Assembly: GCF_029846635.1 (NCBI RefSeq)
Contig: NZ_JARVTG010000001.1
Coordinates: 620,001 to 684,000, forward strand
Origin: Pokkaliibacter sp. MBI-7
Lineage (GTDB): Bacteria > Pseudomonadota > Gammaproteobacteria > Pseudomonadales > Balneatricaceae
Length of the DNA: 64,000 nt
Direction of reading: 5' to 3'
Each line of letters opens with the position of its first letter. Within the stretch, counting starts at the first letter, position 1. The notes below the pieces were generated by a model. It saw nothing but the letters and a program-made list of their open reading frames with translations, was not told where the DNA came from and did no database searches. Positions 17,309 to 25,755 of the stretch are shown here, in pieces. Both the position numbers and the translations under genes were made by a program.

Positions 17309-17899
17309 ATGAATCACATCATTAAAAAAACTGCACTGACTGCTCTTCTTACTACTGCACCTGTTTTTGCTTTCGCCAGCCAGAACAGCGGTCAATGGGA
17401 AGGCAAAATGAATGATGCATGGCTGGATGGAAAAATCGAAACCATCTACCTGATGAATGAAAACCTTAACCCTTTCAAAATTGATACTCAGGTAGATCAA
17501 GGTAATGTCACCCTTACTGGTAAGGTCGATAGCGATGTTGAGAAGCAGCTTGCCGGTCAGCTCGCCAAGGGTGTCGACGGGGTTAAAGGCGTCAACAACC
17601 AGCTGGTCGTCGTAGCAGACGGTGAGCATGCTGACCGCCAGAAAGACGGCAGTTCCTTTATGGACAAAGTGAAAGCTGCCAGTACAACCGCCAGCGTCAA
17701 AACCCAGCTGTTCATGCAGAAAGATGTCACCGCGACTGACATCAATGTGGATACCGCCACAGGTGGCGTTGTCACTCTATCAGGGAGTGTTGGCAGCGAT
17801 GCCGAGAAAGATCTGGCTGTCGCCGTCGCTTCCAGAGTCGATGGCGTATCCAAAGTGATCGACAACCTGACGGTGTCGGCAGAAGCAGCACACAGCTAA
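17309..17899 (+). CDS. Periplasmic BON-domain protein (OsmY-like)
   Basis: 196 residues from the ATG at 17309, which has AGAAGGA 7 nt upstream; ATG 17303 and GTG 17285 are too close to or ahead of that site. The signal peptide ends near FAFA-SQ. Two BON domains follow: about residues 45-105 (IDTQVDQGNVTLTGKVDSD, VDGVKGVNNQLVV) and about 125-190 (TDINVDTATGGVVTLSGSVG, VDGVSKVIDNLTV). BON proteins bind phospholipid/envelope surfaces and are often osmotic or stationary-phase stress proteins. The sigma-54 module directly upstream probably drives this gene and those after it. Confidence 0.88.
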   Translation: MNHIIKKTALTALLTTAPVFAFASQNSGQWEGKMNDAWLDGKIETIYLMNENLNPFKIDTQVDQGNVTLTGKVDSDVEKQLAGQLAKGVDGVKGVNNQLVVVADGEHADRQKDGSSFMDKVKAASTTASVKTQLFMQKDVTATDINVDTATGGVVTLSGSVGSDAEKDLAVAVASRVDGVSKVIDNLTVSAEAAHS

Positions 17900-17910
17900 T
17901 AAGTATCCAG

Positions 17911-17937
17911 GTGCCACAGCAAGGTTGCTGACGGCAC
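17911..17937 (+). other. Hairpin after the BON gene
   Basis: GTGCC/GGCAC outer and CAGCAA/TTGCTG inner stems with small bulges. There is no T run, so read-through into the following small gene and GGA-rich region is likely; it may be a processing or stabilising structure. Confidence 0.4.
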
Positions 17938-17979
17938 AACCGGCGAGCCAGGGAAGGCTGAAGGCAAGGAGAGACGATC

Positions 17980-18117
17980 ATGACACTGAGTCCGGAACAA
18001 CGAATGCGGCTGATACGTAAACTCTATCGTCACATACGCACCGCCGCTCAGGCCGCTACCGTGCACGAGTTGCCAGCGATTCAGCCCTGTGCCAGATCGT
18101 CCGCCCAAGCTGCGTGA
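17980..18117 (+). CDS. Hypothetical 45-residue protein
   Basis: A short frame with a strong ribosome site (AAGGAG at 17966-17971, 8 nt before ATG): MTLSPEQRMRLIRKLYRHIR then an Ala-rich stretch ending ARSSAQAA. The N-terminal half is basic and could form an amphipathic helix. No family is recognised. It lies between the BON gene and the GGA array, in the same direction. It could be a genuine small protein or a leader peptide of the downstream RNA. Confidence 0.45.
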   Translation: MTLSPEQRMRLIRKLYRHIRTAAQAATVHELPAIQPCARSSAQAA

Positions 18118-18424
18118 TCAGGGATGTCTGTAACAGACGTCGCATCTGCAACGGACAGCAGCCTTCAGGGATGAGAACCAGAGGCCAAAGCAGGACAGCA
18201 GAGGTCGCCAGGGAAAAGGACTTAAGGACGAGTCGGTGCAGGGACCCGCAGGAAGCAAACGACAGCAGGAAGCCTGGCTCAGAGATGGCTCCTCAGGGAA
18301 AGATGGAAAATCAGGGAATGCTGGCAGGGAAGAACGATTCAGGGACGATTACGACGGATTTTCAGGGACTGGAAGGGACTCTCCGGCCAGGGGATGGCCA
18401 GTAGCAGAAACACTCAGGAGGAGC
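18118..18424 (+). ncRNA. GGA/CAGGGA-motif array resembling a CsrB-type CsrA-sequestering RNA
   Basis: This non-coding stretch has 22 GGA triplets on the plus strand. Nine are in CAGGGA (18119, 18166, 18209, 18239, 18294, 18312, 18325, 18339, 18363), one in CAGGGGA (18388) and four in CAGGA (18191, 18249, 18266, 18415). Some sit in small loops, for example GGCC-AGGGGAT-GGCC at 18385-18399. Density, spacing and motif match CsrB/CsrC-family RNAs, which titrate the translational regulator CsrA/RsmA. Unlike free CsrB there is no T-run terminator: the array ends in the ribosome site of the gene at 18427. It may therefore be a 5' leader/intercistronic sponge or CsrA-controlled leader. No own promoter is obvious; transcription from 17284 is likely. 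Confidence 0.6.
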
Positions 18425-18426
18425 CG

Positions 18427-18894
18427 ATGTACCACCGCACGCTATCTGCCACGGATGCCCGTAGGCTGCATGGTTTTCTCATGGTCTGTGAAGACGGTAG
18501 GCAGATCTATGAAGAAGCAGCTGCACACACGGACGATCCGGGGCTTCAGAAATTACTGACCGATCAGGCCAGCACCCGCAGCAAGACTATCAATGCACTC
18601 AAACCACGCTACGAACTGCACAGTGGCGAGCAACTACATCATCCACGTTCCGTTCAGGGTCTATTGCAGCAATGGTGTATTGAACTGGGCCAGCGATTCG
18701 GCAGTGAGCACGCCGCATTGAGCGTACTATTCAGCCAGCTGGAGAAGCTGGAGGACCACACGCTGAACATGCTTTATAAAACCATTCGTCAGATCGAGAG
18801 CGGATTGCTGGCGAAAGAGCTGAGCGAGCAAATCGTGCTGGTTCTGGAAAGCCATCACCGGCTCAAACAACTGAAGGCGACTTACCGCCTCTGA
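18427..18894 (+). CDS. PA2169-like four-helix-bundle protein (DUF2383 type), paralogue 2
   Basis: 155 residues, same length and helical pattern as the product at 15609 (MVCEDGRQIYEEAAAHTDD, LLTDQASTRSKTINALKPRYELHSG, LLQQWCIELGQRF, EKLEDHTLNMLYKTIRQIESG). The start is fixed by AGGAGGAG just upstream of ATG; that ribosome site is itself the last GGA motif of the array, a typical configuration for CsrA repression of translation. Function is unknown; it probably acts in the stress response set up by the surrounding cluster. Confidence 0.8.
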   Translation: MYHRTLSATDARRLHGFLMVCEDGRQIYEEAAAHTDDPGLQKLLTDQASTRSKTINALKPRYELHSGEQLHHPRSVQGLLQQWCIELGQRFGSEHAALSVLFSQLEKLEDHTLNMLYKTIRQIESGLLAKELSEQIVLVLESHHRLKQLKATYRL

Positions 18895-19150
18895 AGAAAG
18901 TACAGGCTATGCTGCTGGATGGAACCGGGGAAACACTATGAAAACAGCCGCTGCTTATTGTCATCTAACCCCCGGATCAGCTCAGCTATAGTTAGCTGGC
19001 CGTTGAACGTCTGTCTGCATTGCACATACCGCGCTTTGCAACGACCAGTCAGATTCTGCGTCCCTGTCAGATCACTCCGCCATGACGGCTTCTGCACAGG
19101 ACACTGAACACCGACTTTTAAACCGCGACTCAACCTTAGAGGGACTTACC

Positions 19151-19438
19151 ATGAGTACAGCAAAAGCAACCCAGACCACCACTACTGCTGCCGCCGCTGC
19201 CAAAGCACATGAAACCATTGACCGTATTGCGGTACATGCAGAGAAAGCCGAGGAGAACATCCGCACCAAGGCGGGTGAAGTGGATGACAGCGTCAAGGCG
19301 CAGTACGCCCAGGCCAAGGTAAAAGGCCAGCAGGCCTGTGATGCCGTCTCCACCTATGTTAAGGAAAACCCCATGACGTCGCTTGGGATCGCCTTTGGGG
19401 CCGGTGTGTTACTGACTGCACTGCTGCGTCGTAAATAA
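19151..19438 (+). CDS. ElaB/YqjD/DUF883-family inner-membrane anchored protein
   Basis: 95 residues from the ATG at 19151 (GAGGGA upstream). A long charged amphipathic helix (residues about 20-65, HETIDRIAVHAEKAEENIRTK) is followed by ENPMTSLGIAFGAGVLLTALLRRK, the C-terminal membrane anchor with the family's glycine-rich pattern. E. coli relatives ElaB and YqjD are RpoS-regulated, bind ribosomes and sit at the inner membrane in stationary phase. It starts a trio matching yqjD-yqjE-yqjK. Confidence 0.85.
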   Translation: MSTAKATQTTTTAAAAAKAHETIDRIAVHAEKAEENIRTKAGEVDDSVKAQYAQAKVKGQQACDAVSTYVKENPMTSLGIAFGAGVLLTALLRRK

Positions 19439-19443
19439 ACCCT

Positions 19444-19902
19444 ATGCAGCCCTCCCAATCCCCCCTGAGCCCACCCGAGCCTGATATGCAATCTCAGGCC
19501 GAACAGGAGGCAGACAGCAGCGAAACCGCACAGGTTTCGCTGCTGGCACAGTTATCTGACAGCTGGTATGCCGTGCTGTCGCAGATTTCCGGTGCCATCG
19601 ATCTTGCCGCACTGGAAGCCCGGCTGGCAGCACTGAGTCTGCTGGAGATGCTGGCACTGGCGATTACTCTGGCGGTGCTTGCCATCACAGCGTGGCTACT
19701 GGTGCTGGTATTGATCGCCCTGGCGCTGATGGCCGCTGGCATGCCGCTCTGGTTAAGCGTCACAGTGCTGCTGGTCACCAATCTGGCAGCCTGTCTCTGG
19801 ATAGTGCTACGCATCCGGCGCAAGTCGGCAGACGCCACATTCCCGGCAACCCGTTCGGTGTTCAGGGAATACACTCAGCCTCAGCACGACACCGCAGAGT
19901 AA
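19444..19902 (+). CDS. YqjE-like holin-superfamily membrane protein
   Basis: 152 residues beginning 5 bp after the YqjD-like gene. Two strongly hydrophobic segments (LALAITLAVLAITAWLLVLV and MPLWLSVTVLLVTNLAACLW) follow a helical region IDLAALEARLAALSLLEM, the arrangement of the phage-holin-like YqjE (PF07332) family. Despite the name these are chromosomal stress-related membrane proteins; no lysis gene is nearby. Confidence 0.78.
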   Translation: MQPSQSPLSPPEPDMQSQAEQEADSSETAQVSLLAQLSDSWYAVLSQISGAIDLAALEARLAALSLLEMLALAITLAVLAITAWLLVLVLIALALMAAGMPLWLSVTVLLVTNLAACLWIVLRIRRKSADATFPATRSVFREYTQPQHDTAE

Positions 19903-19918
19903 GGCAGGAGCTTCGGCC

Positions 19919-20308
19919 ATGTTTGGACAATCACCCCTGAAGCAGCACATTCAGGACCAGCGCCTTGCCCTGCATGACGGCAAGGTCAGACAGGACATCA
20001 GCCTCACCGCCAGCAAGGCCCGAGTGTATCAGGCCATCACCAGCAGGCAGGCACTGGCCACCGTGTTCGGCGCAGGCATTATCGCGGGCCTGCTGCGCCC
20101 CATCAAACAGACGGTGGTCTATCAGGACGATGAAATACCCCCCACCACTCACACCCGCCCTTCCAGACTGAGCATGGTGTGGGGCTTCGTCAGCCCTATA
20201 GTGACGCCCCTGCTGGCATCCCTGTTAGCCGAGCGTCTGGCCATGCTTGCTGCTGCTCAATATGAGGAGCCTTCGACCAGTGACGCACCTGCCGACCACT
20301 CAGACTAA
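19919..20308 (+). CDS. YqjK-like protein
   Basis: 129 residues, third gene of the YqjD-YqjE-YqjK-like set. It has a helical basic N-terminus (QHIQDQRLALHDGKVRQDIS), a glycine-containing hydrophobic stretch (ALATVFGAGIIAGLLRPIK) and a second one (GFVSPIVTPLLASLLAERLA). The assignment is mainly by position and layout; sequence similarity to YqjK is not certain. Confidence 0.6.
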   Translation: MFGQSPLKQHIQDQRLALHDGKVRQDISLTASKARVYQAITSRQALATVFGAGIIAGLLRPIKQTVVYQDDEIPPTTHTRPSRLSMVWGFVSPIVTPLLASLLAERLAMLAAAQYEEPSTSDAPADHSD

Positions 20309-20320
20309 GAGTTATTTCTA

Positions 20321-20330
20321 CCCCCCCCCC
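20321..20330. repeat. Ten-base poly-C tract
   Basis: Ten consecutive C bases in the gap between the YqjK-like gene and the GreB-like gene, about 160 bp before the latter's start. Such tracts can slip during replication and change promoter spacing or leader length. Confidence 0.8.
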
Positions 20331-20489
20331 GGACATAGCCATAAGCGACAGATTGCCGCACAGCCGCGACCCGTTGCGGAGCTTGCAAGGCTCAGGCATT
20401 GCCCGGCAAGCGACTATCGCGCACTGTCAGTGAGGCGCTGGCCTGTCAGGGCACAGCCGACATCCACCCTATCAGTCGTAGTCATCATC

Positions 20490-20975
20490 ATGAGCCGAGC
20501 ATTCGTCAAAGAAGACAGCGATCAGCCTGAAACCCTGCCGGATCGCCCCATCAGTGATTTACCCAACTATATGACCGCAACGGGTTATCAGCAGATGCAG
20601 CAGACCCTGGCTGAACTCGAGCAAAAACTTGACCAGCTAAAGGCTAGCAGCAGCTTTACCGCCAACGCCGAACGGCCGATGCTGGAGCGCGACCTGCGCT
20701 ACTATCGCCAGCGTCTGCAGTCAGCCCAGCTGCTGCCCCCTCCGGCGCAAACAGATAAGGCCAGCTTTGGCTGTCAGGTCGGTTTTGTTGATGCCGACGA
20801 GCGCCACTTTCAGTTTCGTATCGTCGGCGAAGATGAGGCGGATGCCGAACAGGGCACCATCAGCTGGGCCTCCCCGCTGGCCAGAGCGCTGCTCGGCAAA
20901 CAGCAGGGAGACACAGTACTGTGGCCCAAACCTGCCGGCGCCATTGAAATCGAGATAACGGAAATCAGTCGTTAG
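20490..20975 (+). CDS. GreA/GreB-family transcription elongation factor (GreB-like)
   Basis: 161 residues from the ATG at 20490 (MSRAFVKEDSDQPETLPDRP). The N-terminal coiled coil (about 30-85, YQQMQQTLAELEQKLDQLKAS) carries acidic/basic residues at its tip. The C-terminal FKBP-like domain (about 95-160) has FRIVGEDEADAEQGTISWASPLARALLGKQQGDTV (key residues G, E, D, I, S), as in GreA/GreB. It should enter the RNA polymerase secondary channel to rescue backtracked complexes. Its end overlaps the convergent solA gene by 11 bp. Confidence 0.85.
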   Translation: MSRAFVKEDSDQPETLPDRPISDLPNYMTATGYQQMQQTLAELEQKLDQLKASSSFTANAERPMLERDLRYYRQRLQSAQLLPPPAQTDKASFGCQVGFVDADERHFQFRIVGEDEADAEQGTISWASPLARALLGKQQGDTVLWPKPAGAIEIEITEISR

Positions 20976-22131
20976 TATCAAAGCGGTCTGCGCGGAACAG
21001 GCTGAGATCGAACTCACTCTGCCCCGTCAGCACCAGATCACGCAGCACCTCGCCCATCACACTGACAAACTTGAAGCCATGGCCGGAGAAACCGGCGGCT
21101 ACCACGACGTGAGGATGATCTGGCAGCGTGTCGATGATGAAATGCTCATCCGGGGTAAAGGTATAGATACAGACCTTACCCTGAGTGAGATCGCCGTTCG
21201 CGCCCGGCATATGCCGCTGCAACAGCCAGCGCAGCTCTTCTTCATCCTCGGCGATAAAGCTTCTGTCGTCGTCATCCGGGTTGATCCGCTCACCGCTGTC
21301 GTGACGCCCGATCTTCAGGCCCAGCCCGTCCAGCACCGGAAAGCCATAGTACTGACGTTGCAGCAGATCGAAGATAAATACCGGAAACTCACCGGCATCG
21401 GTGGCGTGTTGCGGGGCGTTATAAGCGGTACCGGCGGGCTGGAACCAGCCTACTGTCTTGCGGGTAGGGCGCAGTGGCAGGGAATGGCCGTAGAGTGATT
21501 GCAGCAACTGCTCGCTCCAGGCGCCGGCGCTGACAATCAGCCGGCGGGCCGTGAATACCCCCTTACTAGTCTGCACGGTCACCCCCTCCGGCTGAACCTC
21601 TATGGCGGTTACCCGGGTGTGGGTATGCAGCTCTGCTCCGGCCGCCAGCGCCAGCTCACGATAGCTACTGATGCAGTCTTCACAGCGCAGCACCCCGGCT
21701 TCAGGTTCATAGCAGCCGATGTAGTCATCCGGCACGTTGATACCCTCGAACCGCGCGCGCACCTCCGCTCCTGTCAGCACTTCCAGTGGAATCTGATGAG
21801 CACGGGCACTGCGCTCCACTTCGGCAACAAAGCCTGAGCCCGGGGCACCGATGCAGATACTGCCGGTATTGAGAAACAAGGGTTTACCGGTCAGCTCCGC
21901 CAGCTCATTCCACAGCTGCTGAGCCCGTTTGGCCAGCGGCACATAGGTATCACCTTCGGTGGTATAGGCATGGCGAATGATACGGGTTTCCCCATGGTGG
22001 CTCCCCTGCGTATGGGGCGGGTCAAAGCTGTCGAACAGTGCCACCTGATGCCCGTCGCGAGCCAGATAATAACCAGCGGCCATGCCCATGGACCCGGCAC
22101 CCACCACGATGCAATCAAAATGCGGTTGCAT
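20965..22131 (-). CDS. solA: N-methyl-L-tryptophan/sarcosine oxidase-type flavoenzyme
   Basis: 388 residues, the normal size of monomeric sarcosine/N-methyltryptophan oxidases. The FAD-binding loop VVGAGSMGMAAGYYLARDG is at the N-terminus and SHHGETRIIRHAY follows. VCIYTFTPDEHFIID carries the Cys expected to link FAD covalently, and AGFSGHGFKF lies near the C-terminus. It demethylates secondary N-methyl amino acids with release of formaldehyde and hydrogen peroxide. It is a single gene facing the GreB-like gene. Substrate specificity within the family is uncertain. Confidence 0.88.
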   Translation of the reverse strand: MQPHFDCIVVGAGSMGMAAGYYLARDGHQVALFDSFDPPHTQGSHHGETRIIRHAYTTEGDTYVPLAKRAQQLWNELAELTGKPLFLNTGSICIGAPGSGFVAEVERSARAHQIPLEVLTGAEVRARFEGINVPDDYIGCYEPEAGVLRCEDCISSYRELALAAGAELHTHTRVTAIEVQPEGVTVQTSKGVFTARRLIVSAGAWSEQLLQSLYGHSLPLRPTRKTVGWFQPAGTAYNAPQHATDAGEFPVFIFDLLQRQYYGFPVLDGLGLKIGRHDSGERINPDDDDRSFIAEDEEELRWLLQRHMPGANGDLTQGKVCIYTFTPDEHFIIDTLPDHPHVVVAAGFSGHGFKFVSVMGEVLRDLVLTGQSEFDLSLFRADRFDTND

Positions 22132-22268
22132 GCGTATTCCTCATCCCGTTTTAGGTTCAGGCGAGGATTATCGGCCAGCCCTCTGTGATTGGCGATAGCC
22201 GCCTCATGGATTACCGGCAAAGATGCGGCAACAGATTGATCTGAAAAGGGTATTTAACGAAGAGACGG

Positions 22269-24605
22269 TCACACCTCAAAGCTGCTGGTGACACGACTTG
22301 TCTGTTTTGCCGGGGTATGGAGCTGGACGCGGTTGCGCCCCGCTTCTTTGGCCTGATACAGCGCCATATCAGCACGGCGAATCAGATCGTTACCGCTGTC
22401 GCCACGCTGATAGGCTGTCACGCCAAAGCTGGCCGTCTGATTACCAGCAGGCCCCTGCACTGCCTGACTGATTTCCCGTCGCAGGATTTCCGCCAGATGA
22501 CCGGTCGCGGCCAGATTCAGTCCGGGGCAGATAACCATGAACTCCTCTCCGCCCCAGCGGCCGAAAACATGCTTATGGTTGATGACCTGCTCGACACTGC
22601 GGCACACCATATTCAGTACCGCGTCGCCCTCCTGATGGCCATAGCGATCATTCACCAGTTTGAAATGATCCAGATCGAGCAGAATCAGGCCGACACTGTA
22701 CTGCCCGGCTGCACACAGATCGACTTCGCGGGCCAGCACTTCATCCAGCAGCTTGCGATTGTTCACTCCCGTCAGAGGGTCGGTGATAGTGATCCGCTCC
22801 AGCTTGCGATTGAACTTCTTCAGCTGATAGTTGCGGTACCACAGAAACGCCATCAGCACCGCCAGCGCCAGCCCGGCTCGCCAGATCCAGGTGTAGTCAA
22901 CGGACTGTACATAACGCACTGATACCCACTGGTTATAAATACGTTTGGGGACTTCTGTTCCCATGGCATTGAGGGTTTTCTGTATCACTCCCAGCAGATG
23001 GGGAGCGGTACTGTGTACGCCCATGGCAATGTGCAACTGCTCGTCAAAGCGACCTGCAATCTTGATGTCATACCAGCCATGCTGCTGCATGCCGTACGCA
23101 ATGGCCGCGACTGAATCAACATAGCCATACAGCTCACCATCACGGATGCGCCGTACTGCATCCGCCATACTGCTCACCGCCACCAGCTGCAGCTGCGGAT
23201 AACGCTTCTTCAGTGCGTCAAAACTGAACAGCCCGGGTACATAGCCAAGTTTGCGGTCTTTCAGTTGCTGTACATCACCGACAAATATTTCATCCGAACC
23301 GGTTGCCAGAACGATAGGAATGTCGAGAAAGGGTTTGCTGTACCGTAACCCGCTCTGCCCGGCTGCCGTAGCGATCAGTGGCACCAGATCACAGTCGCCC
23401 CGGCCAGCGGCCTCCAGCAGTTCAGCACTGGTTGAGTAAAAGCGGGGGTGAAAGGACAGTTTCAGCGTCTGGCTGAGCTGGCGCAGCAGATCGGCGCTGA
23501 TACCATTTAGCTGATCCCCTGACTGTCCCTCATAGGGCATATGATCGGACTGCACACAGACCTGCACGTCATTCAGCCCGGCAAGATAGCGCTGATCTTC
23601 ATCACTCAGGGTCGTAGCATCCGCCTGGCCGGCGGCAGCCAGATTCCAGCGGGCGAACATATGCTGCATTTCCTGCGGGGTGATGGAATCCACCCCCTTC
23701 TGCAAAATACCACGCAGAATGGACTGATCCTTGTTGACGCCAATACTCATGACGCTGGTAAAACGCCGGTCTGTTGCCTGCCCGGCCAGCTTGATGTTGG
23801 TCAGAAAGTGGGTATCGATCAGATACTGCACCACCCCCGGCTCGCCGACCGTGGCATCGGCCCGGCCAAAGGCAACTGACTCCAGATTATCGAGGGTGTC
23901 ATCTTCCAGCAGCAGTTTGATCTTGGGGTAGCTGGTTTCCAGTACTTCCTGAAAGAAAAAGCCACGGGGAATAGCCACCGTCTTGCCATTGAGATCTTCC
24001 AGACTGTGGATACTGTCGTTGTCGCGGGTGACGAAGATGCCCGAAGGTGAAGACAGATAAGGTTCGGTAAAGCTCATGAACTCCCGGCGACCGGGGGTAT
24101 TGACGATATTAAGCATGACGTCGAGACGCCCATCTCTGATCATCGCCATGAACTCATCCCACTCAGGCCCCGAGACATAGCGGATATTGAGGCCCATTTT
24201 AACTGCCAGCAGATTCATGTAATCGATAGAAAAGCCGGTGGGCTGACCATTCTGATTGAAATTGAACGGTGGCCAGTTCATTTCGTTGTGCACGGTGATC
24301 ACCGGGTGCTTCACCAGCCAGGCGCGCTCCTTATCGTCCAGCGGCACCACGGCCGCGGCAACGCTGGCGGCCAGCCACCAGAAGCACAGCACGCCAGCGA
24401 GCCAGCAGCTGCATTGCCGAAACAGGCCTTCCCTGCGCAATCGACGCGTTATCACTAGCGATCCCACTCCTGCACTCTGCTCACCCTCATCTCCCTGTGT
24501 GGCTTCCTGTTTAGGATTGTTCTCGACCCGTTCTGAATTTCTCTGTTCCCGCCAGTTTGAAGTCAGGTCGAAAAATACGAAGCGACAGAAGATAGTGCAG
24601 ATCAC
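22269..24605 (-). CDS. Transmembrane diguanylate cyclase with two periplasmic substrate-binding domains
   Basis: Up to 778 residues. A hydrophobic segment about 65-88 exports two successive bacterial type 3 solute-binding domains (about 95-325, PPFNFNQNGQPTGFSIDYMNL; about 345-570, PYEGQSGDQLNGISADLL). Then come a membrane span (WIWRAGLALAVLMAFLWY) and a cytoplasmic GGDEF domain (about 610-765) with the active GGEEF motif in RWGGEEFMVI. No RxxD inhibitory site is visible. It should make cyclic di-GMP in response to a periplasmic amino-acid-like ligand. The first ~50 residues are atypical; a GTG start near the LVITRRLRREG segment is possible. Confidence 0.88.
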   Translation of the reverse strand: MICTIFCRFVFFDLTSNWREQRNSERVENNPKQEATQGDEGEQSAGVGSLVITRRLRREGLFRQCSCWLAGVLCFWWLAASVAAAVVPLDDKERAWLVKHPVITVHNEMNWPPFNFNQNGQPTGFSIDYMNLLAVKMGLNIRYVSGPEWDEFMAMIRDGRLDVMLNIVNTPGRREFMSFTEPYLSSPSGIFVTRDNDSIHSLEDLNGKTVAIPRGFFFQEVLETSYPKIKLLLEDDTLDNLESVAFGRADATVGEPGVVQYLIDTHFLTNIKLAGQATDRRFTSVMSIGVNKDQSILRGILQKGVDSITPQEMQHMFARWNLAAAGQADATTLSDEDQRYLAGLNDVQVCVQSDHMPYEGQSGDQLNGISADLLRQLSQTLKLSFHPRFYSTSAELLEAAGRGDCDLVPLIATAAGQSGLRYSKPFLDIPIVLATGSDEIFVGDVQQLKDRKLGYVPGLFSFDALKKRYPQLQLVAVSSMADAVRRIRDGELYGYVDSVAAIAYGMQQHGWYDIKIAGRFDEQLHIAMGVHSTAPHLLGVIQKTLNAMGTEVPKRIYNQWVSVRYVQSVDYTWIWRAGLALAVLMAFLWYRNYQLKKFNRKLERITITDPLTGVNNRKLLDEVLAREVDLCAAGQYSVGLILLDLDHFKLVNDRYGHQEGDAVLNMVCRSVEQVINHKHVFGRWGGEEFMVICPGLNLAATGHLAEILRREISQAVQGPAGNQTASFGVTAYQRGDSGNDLIRRADMALYQAKEAGRNRVQLHTPAKQTSRVTSSFEV

Positions 24606-24764
24606 GGTTCACGTCACTTGGCAATTACCAAAATGTCGCTGTCGGATACGTTGGCGCAAGTAGGGCCCGCCGCGCCCACAGAGGCCGTAGCCTCCTGAAA
24701 CTTGCGGTTAAATCGCTCGCTATATACCATCACGCCAGTAATAACCGGGCCAGAGGACCGCACC

Positions 24765-25196
24765 ATGTCACTGAAACTCGATGATCAGATCTGCTTTGCC
24801 CTGTACTCCACCTCACTGGCCATGAACAAGGTCTACCGCCGGGTGCTCAAGGCACTGGACCTGACCTATCCGCAGTATCTGGTAATGATGGTGCTGTGGG
24901 AAAACGACCAGCGTATGGTGTCTGAAATTGGCGAACGCCTGTATCTGGACTCCGCCACCCTCACACCGCTACTGAAGCGTATGGAAAGCGCCGGCCTGGT
25001 TGAACGCAATCGCGCCCCGCAGGATGAACGTCAGGTCATCATCAGCCTGACCGACAAGGGCAAAAACCTGAAGCAGCAGGCTGCTGAAACCGTTCCCCAG
25101 GAAATGGTGTGCTCCATGGCCTGCAGCCTTGATGAGCTGGCCAGTATCAAGTCACAGCTGGAAGGTTTACGCGACCGACTGATGAAATCGGGCTGA
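24765..25196 (+). CDS. ohrR: OhrR-type MarR regulator of organic peroxide response
   Basis: 143 residues from the ATG at 24765 (AGAGGA 7 nt upstream). LDDQICFALYSTS carries the conserved N-terminal Cys (residue 10) by which OhrR senses organic hydroperoxides. The winged-helix part LYLDSATLTPLLKRMESAGLVERNR followed by DERQV is typical MarR. The usual partner gene ohr is not adjacent in this window, so its target may be elsewhere. It is divergent from the diguanylate cyclase gene. Confidence 0.85.
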   Translation: MSLKLDDQICFALYSTSLAMNKVYRRVLKALDLTYPQYLVMMVLWENDQRMVSEIGERLYLDSATLTPLLKRMESAGLVERNRAPQDERQVIISLTDKGKNLKQQAAETVPQEMVCSMACSLDELASIKSQLEGLRDRLMKSG

Positions 25197-25215
25197 TCAC
25201 AGCGACATCGCCAAC

Positions 25216-25722
25216 TTACAGTGAAATCGCAAACAGCTTCAGCGGCTGGCCGTTTTCACCCGGCTGCATCCCCTCCAGTACAAAGCCCAGACGCTCCAGT
25301 AAACGCCCCGAGGCAATATTGTCCGGGGTCGTGATGGCGACCAGTCGCTGCATACCCAGCTGCTGCCGGGCAAAGGTCATACAGGCCCACGCCGCTTCCT
25401 CAGCAATACCCTGACCGCGAAAGGCCGGCATAAAGGCAAATCCCAGATCGACATCCTCAAGGCTGTCGCGCTTGATCAGACCACACATGCCCATGGGTGT
25501 CCGGCTAAGCCGGTCACTGACCAGCCACAGGCCAAAACCATGGCGCAAATACATCTGCTGCGGCCCCTGACGAATATAGTCACGCGCCAGCTGTTCACTA
25601 TGGATGCCCTTGTTACCGATAAAGCGGATCCAGTCAGGATCATTGATCAGCGCCAGAATAAATCCGGCGTCATCGACCTGCACTTCTCGCAGTGCCAGAC
25701 GGTCAGTCTGCATGATCAGCAC
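25216..25722 (-). CDS. GNAT-family N-acetyltransferase (RimJ-like)
   Basis: 168 residues. The GTG at 25722 is preferred over the ATG at 25713 because AAGGAG lies 7 nt upstream of it. The fold is seen in LREVQVDDAGFILALINDPDW, the acetyl-CoA loop region FMPAFRGQGIAEEAAWACM and the C-terminal NIASGRLLERLGFVLEG. It resembles the RimJ/RimL-type acetyltransferases acting on protein N-termini or small amines; the substrate is unknown. Confidence 0.85.
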   Translation of the reverse strand: MLIMQTDRLALREVQVDDAGFILALINDPDWIRFIGNKGIHSEQLARDYIRQGPQQMYLRHGFGLWLVSDRLSRTPMGMCGLIKRDSLEDVDLGFAFMPAFRGQGIAEEAAWACMTFARQQLGMQRLVAITTPDNIASGRLLERLGFVLEGMQPGENGQPLKLFAISL

Positions 25723-25755
25723 AATCCAGCTCCTTGCTCCCGGTTGCCGGGTGTC

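Noticed and set aside
18114..18559. Two plus-strand frames (96 and 107 residues) across the GGA array
   Set aside because: Gly/Arg/Asp-rich low-complexity products generated by the CAGGGA motifs; no ribosome site, and one overlaps the well-supported gene at 18427.
19444..19902. Prophage holin
   Set aside because: Holin-superfamily label only; gene context (YqjD- and YqjK-like neighbours) and absence of lysis or phage genes point to a chromosomal YqjE-like protein.
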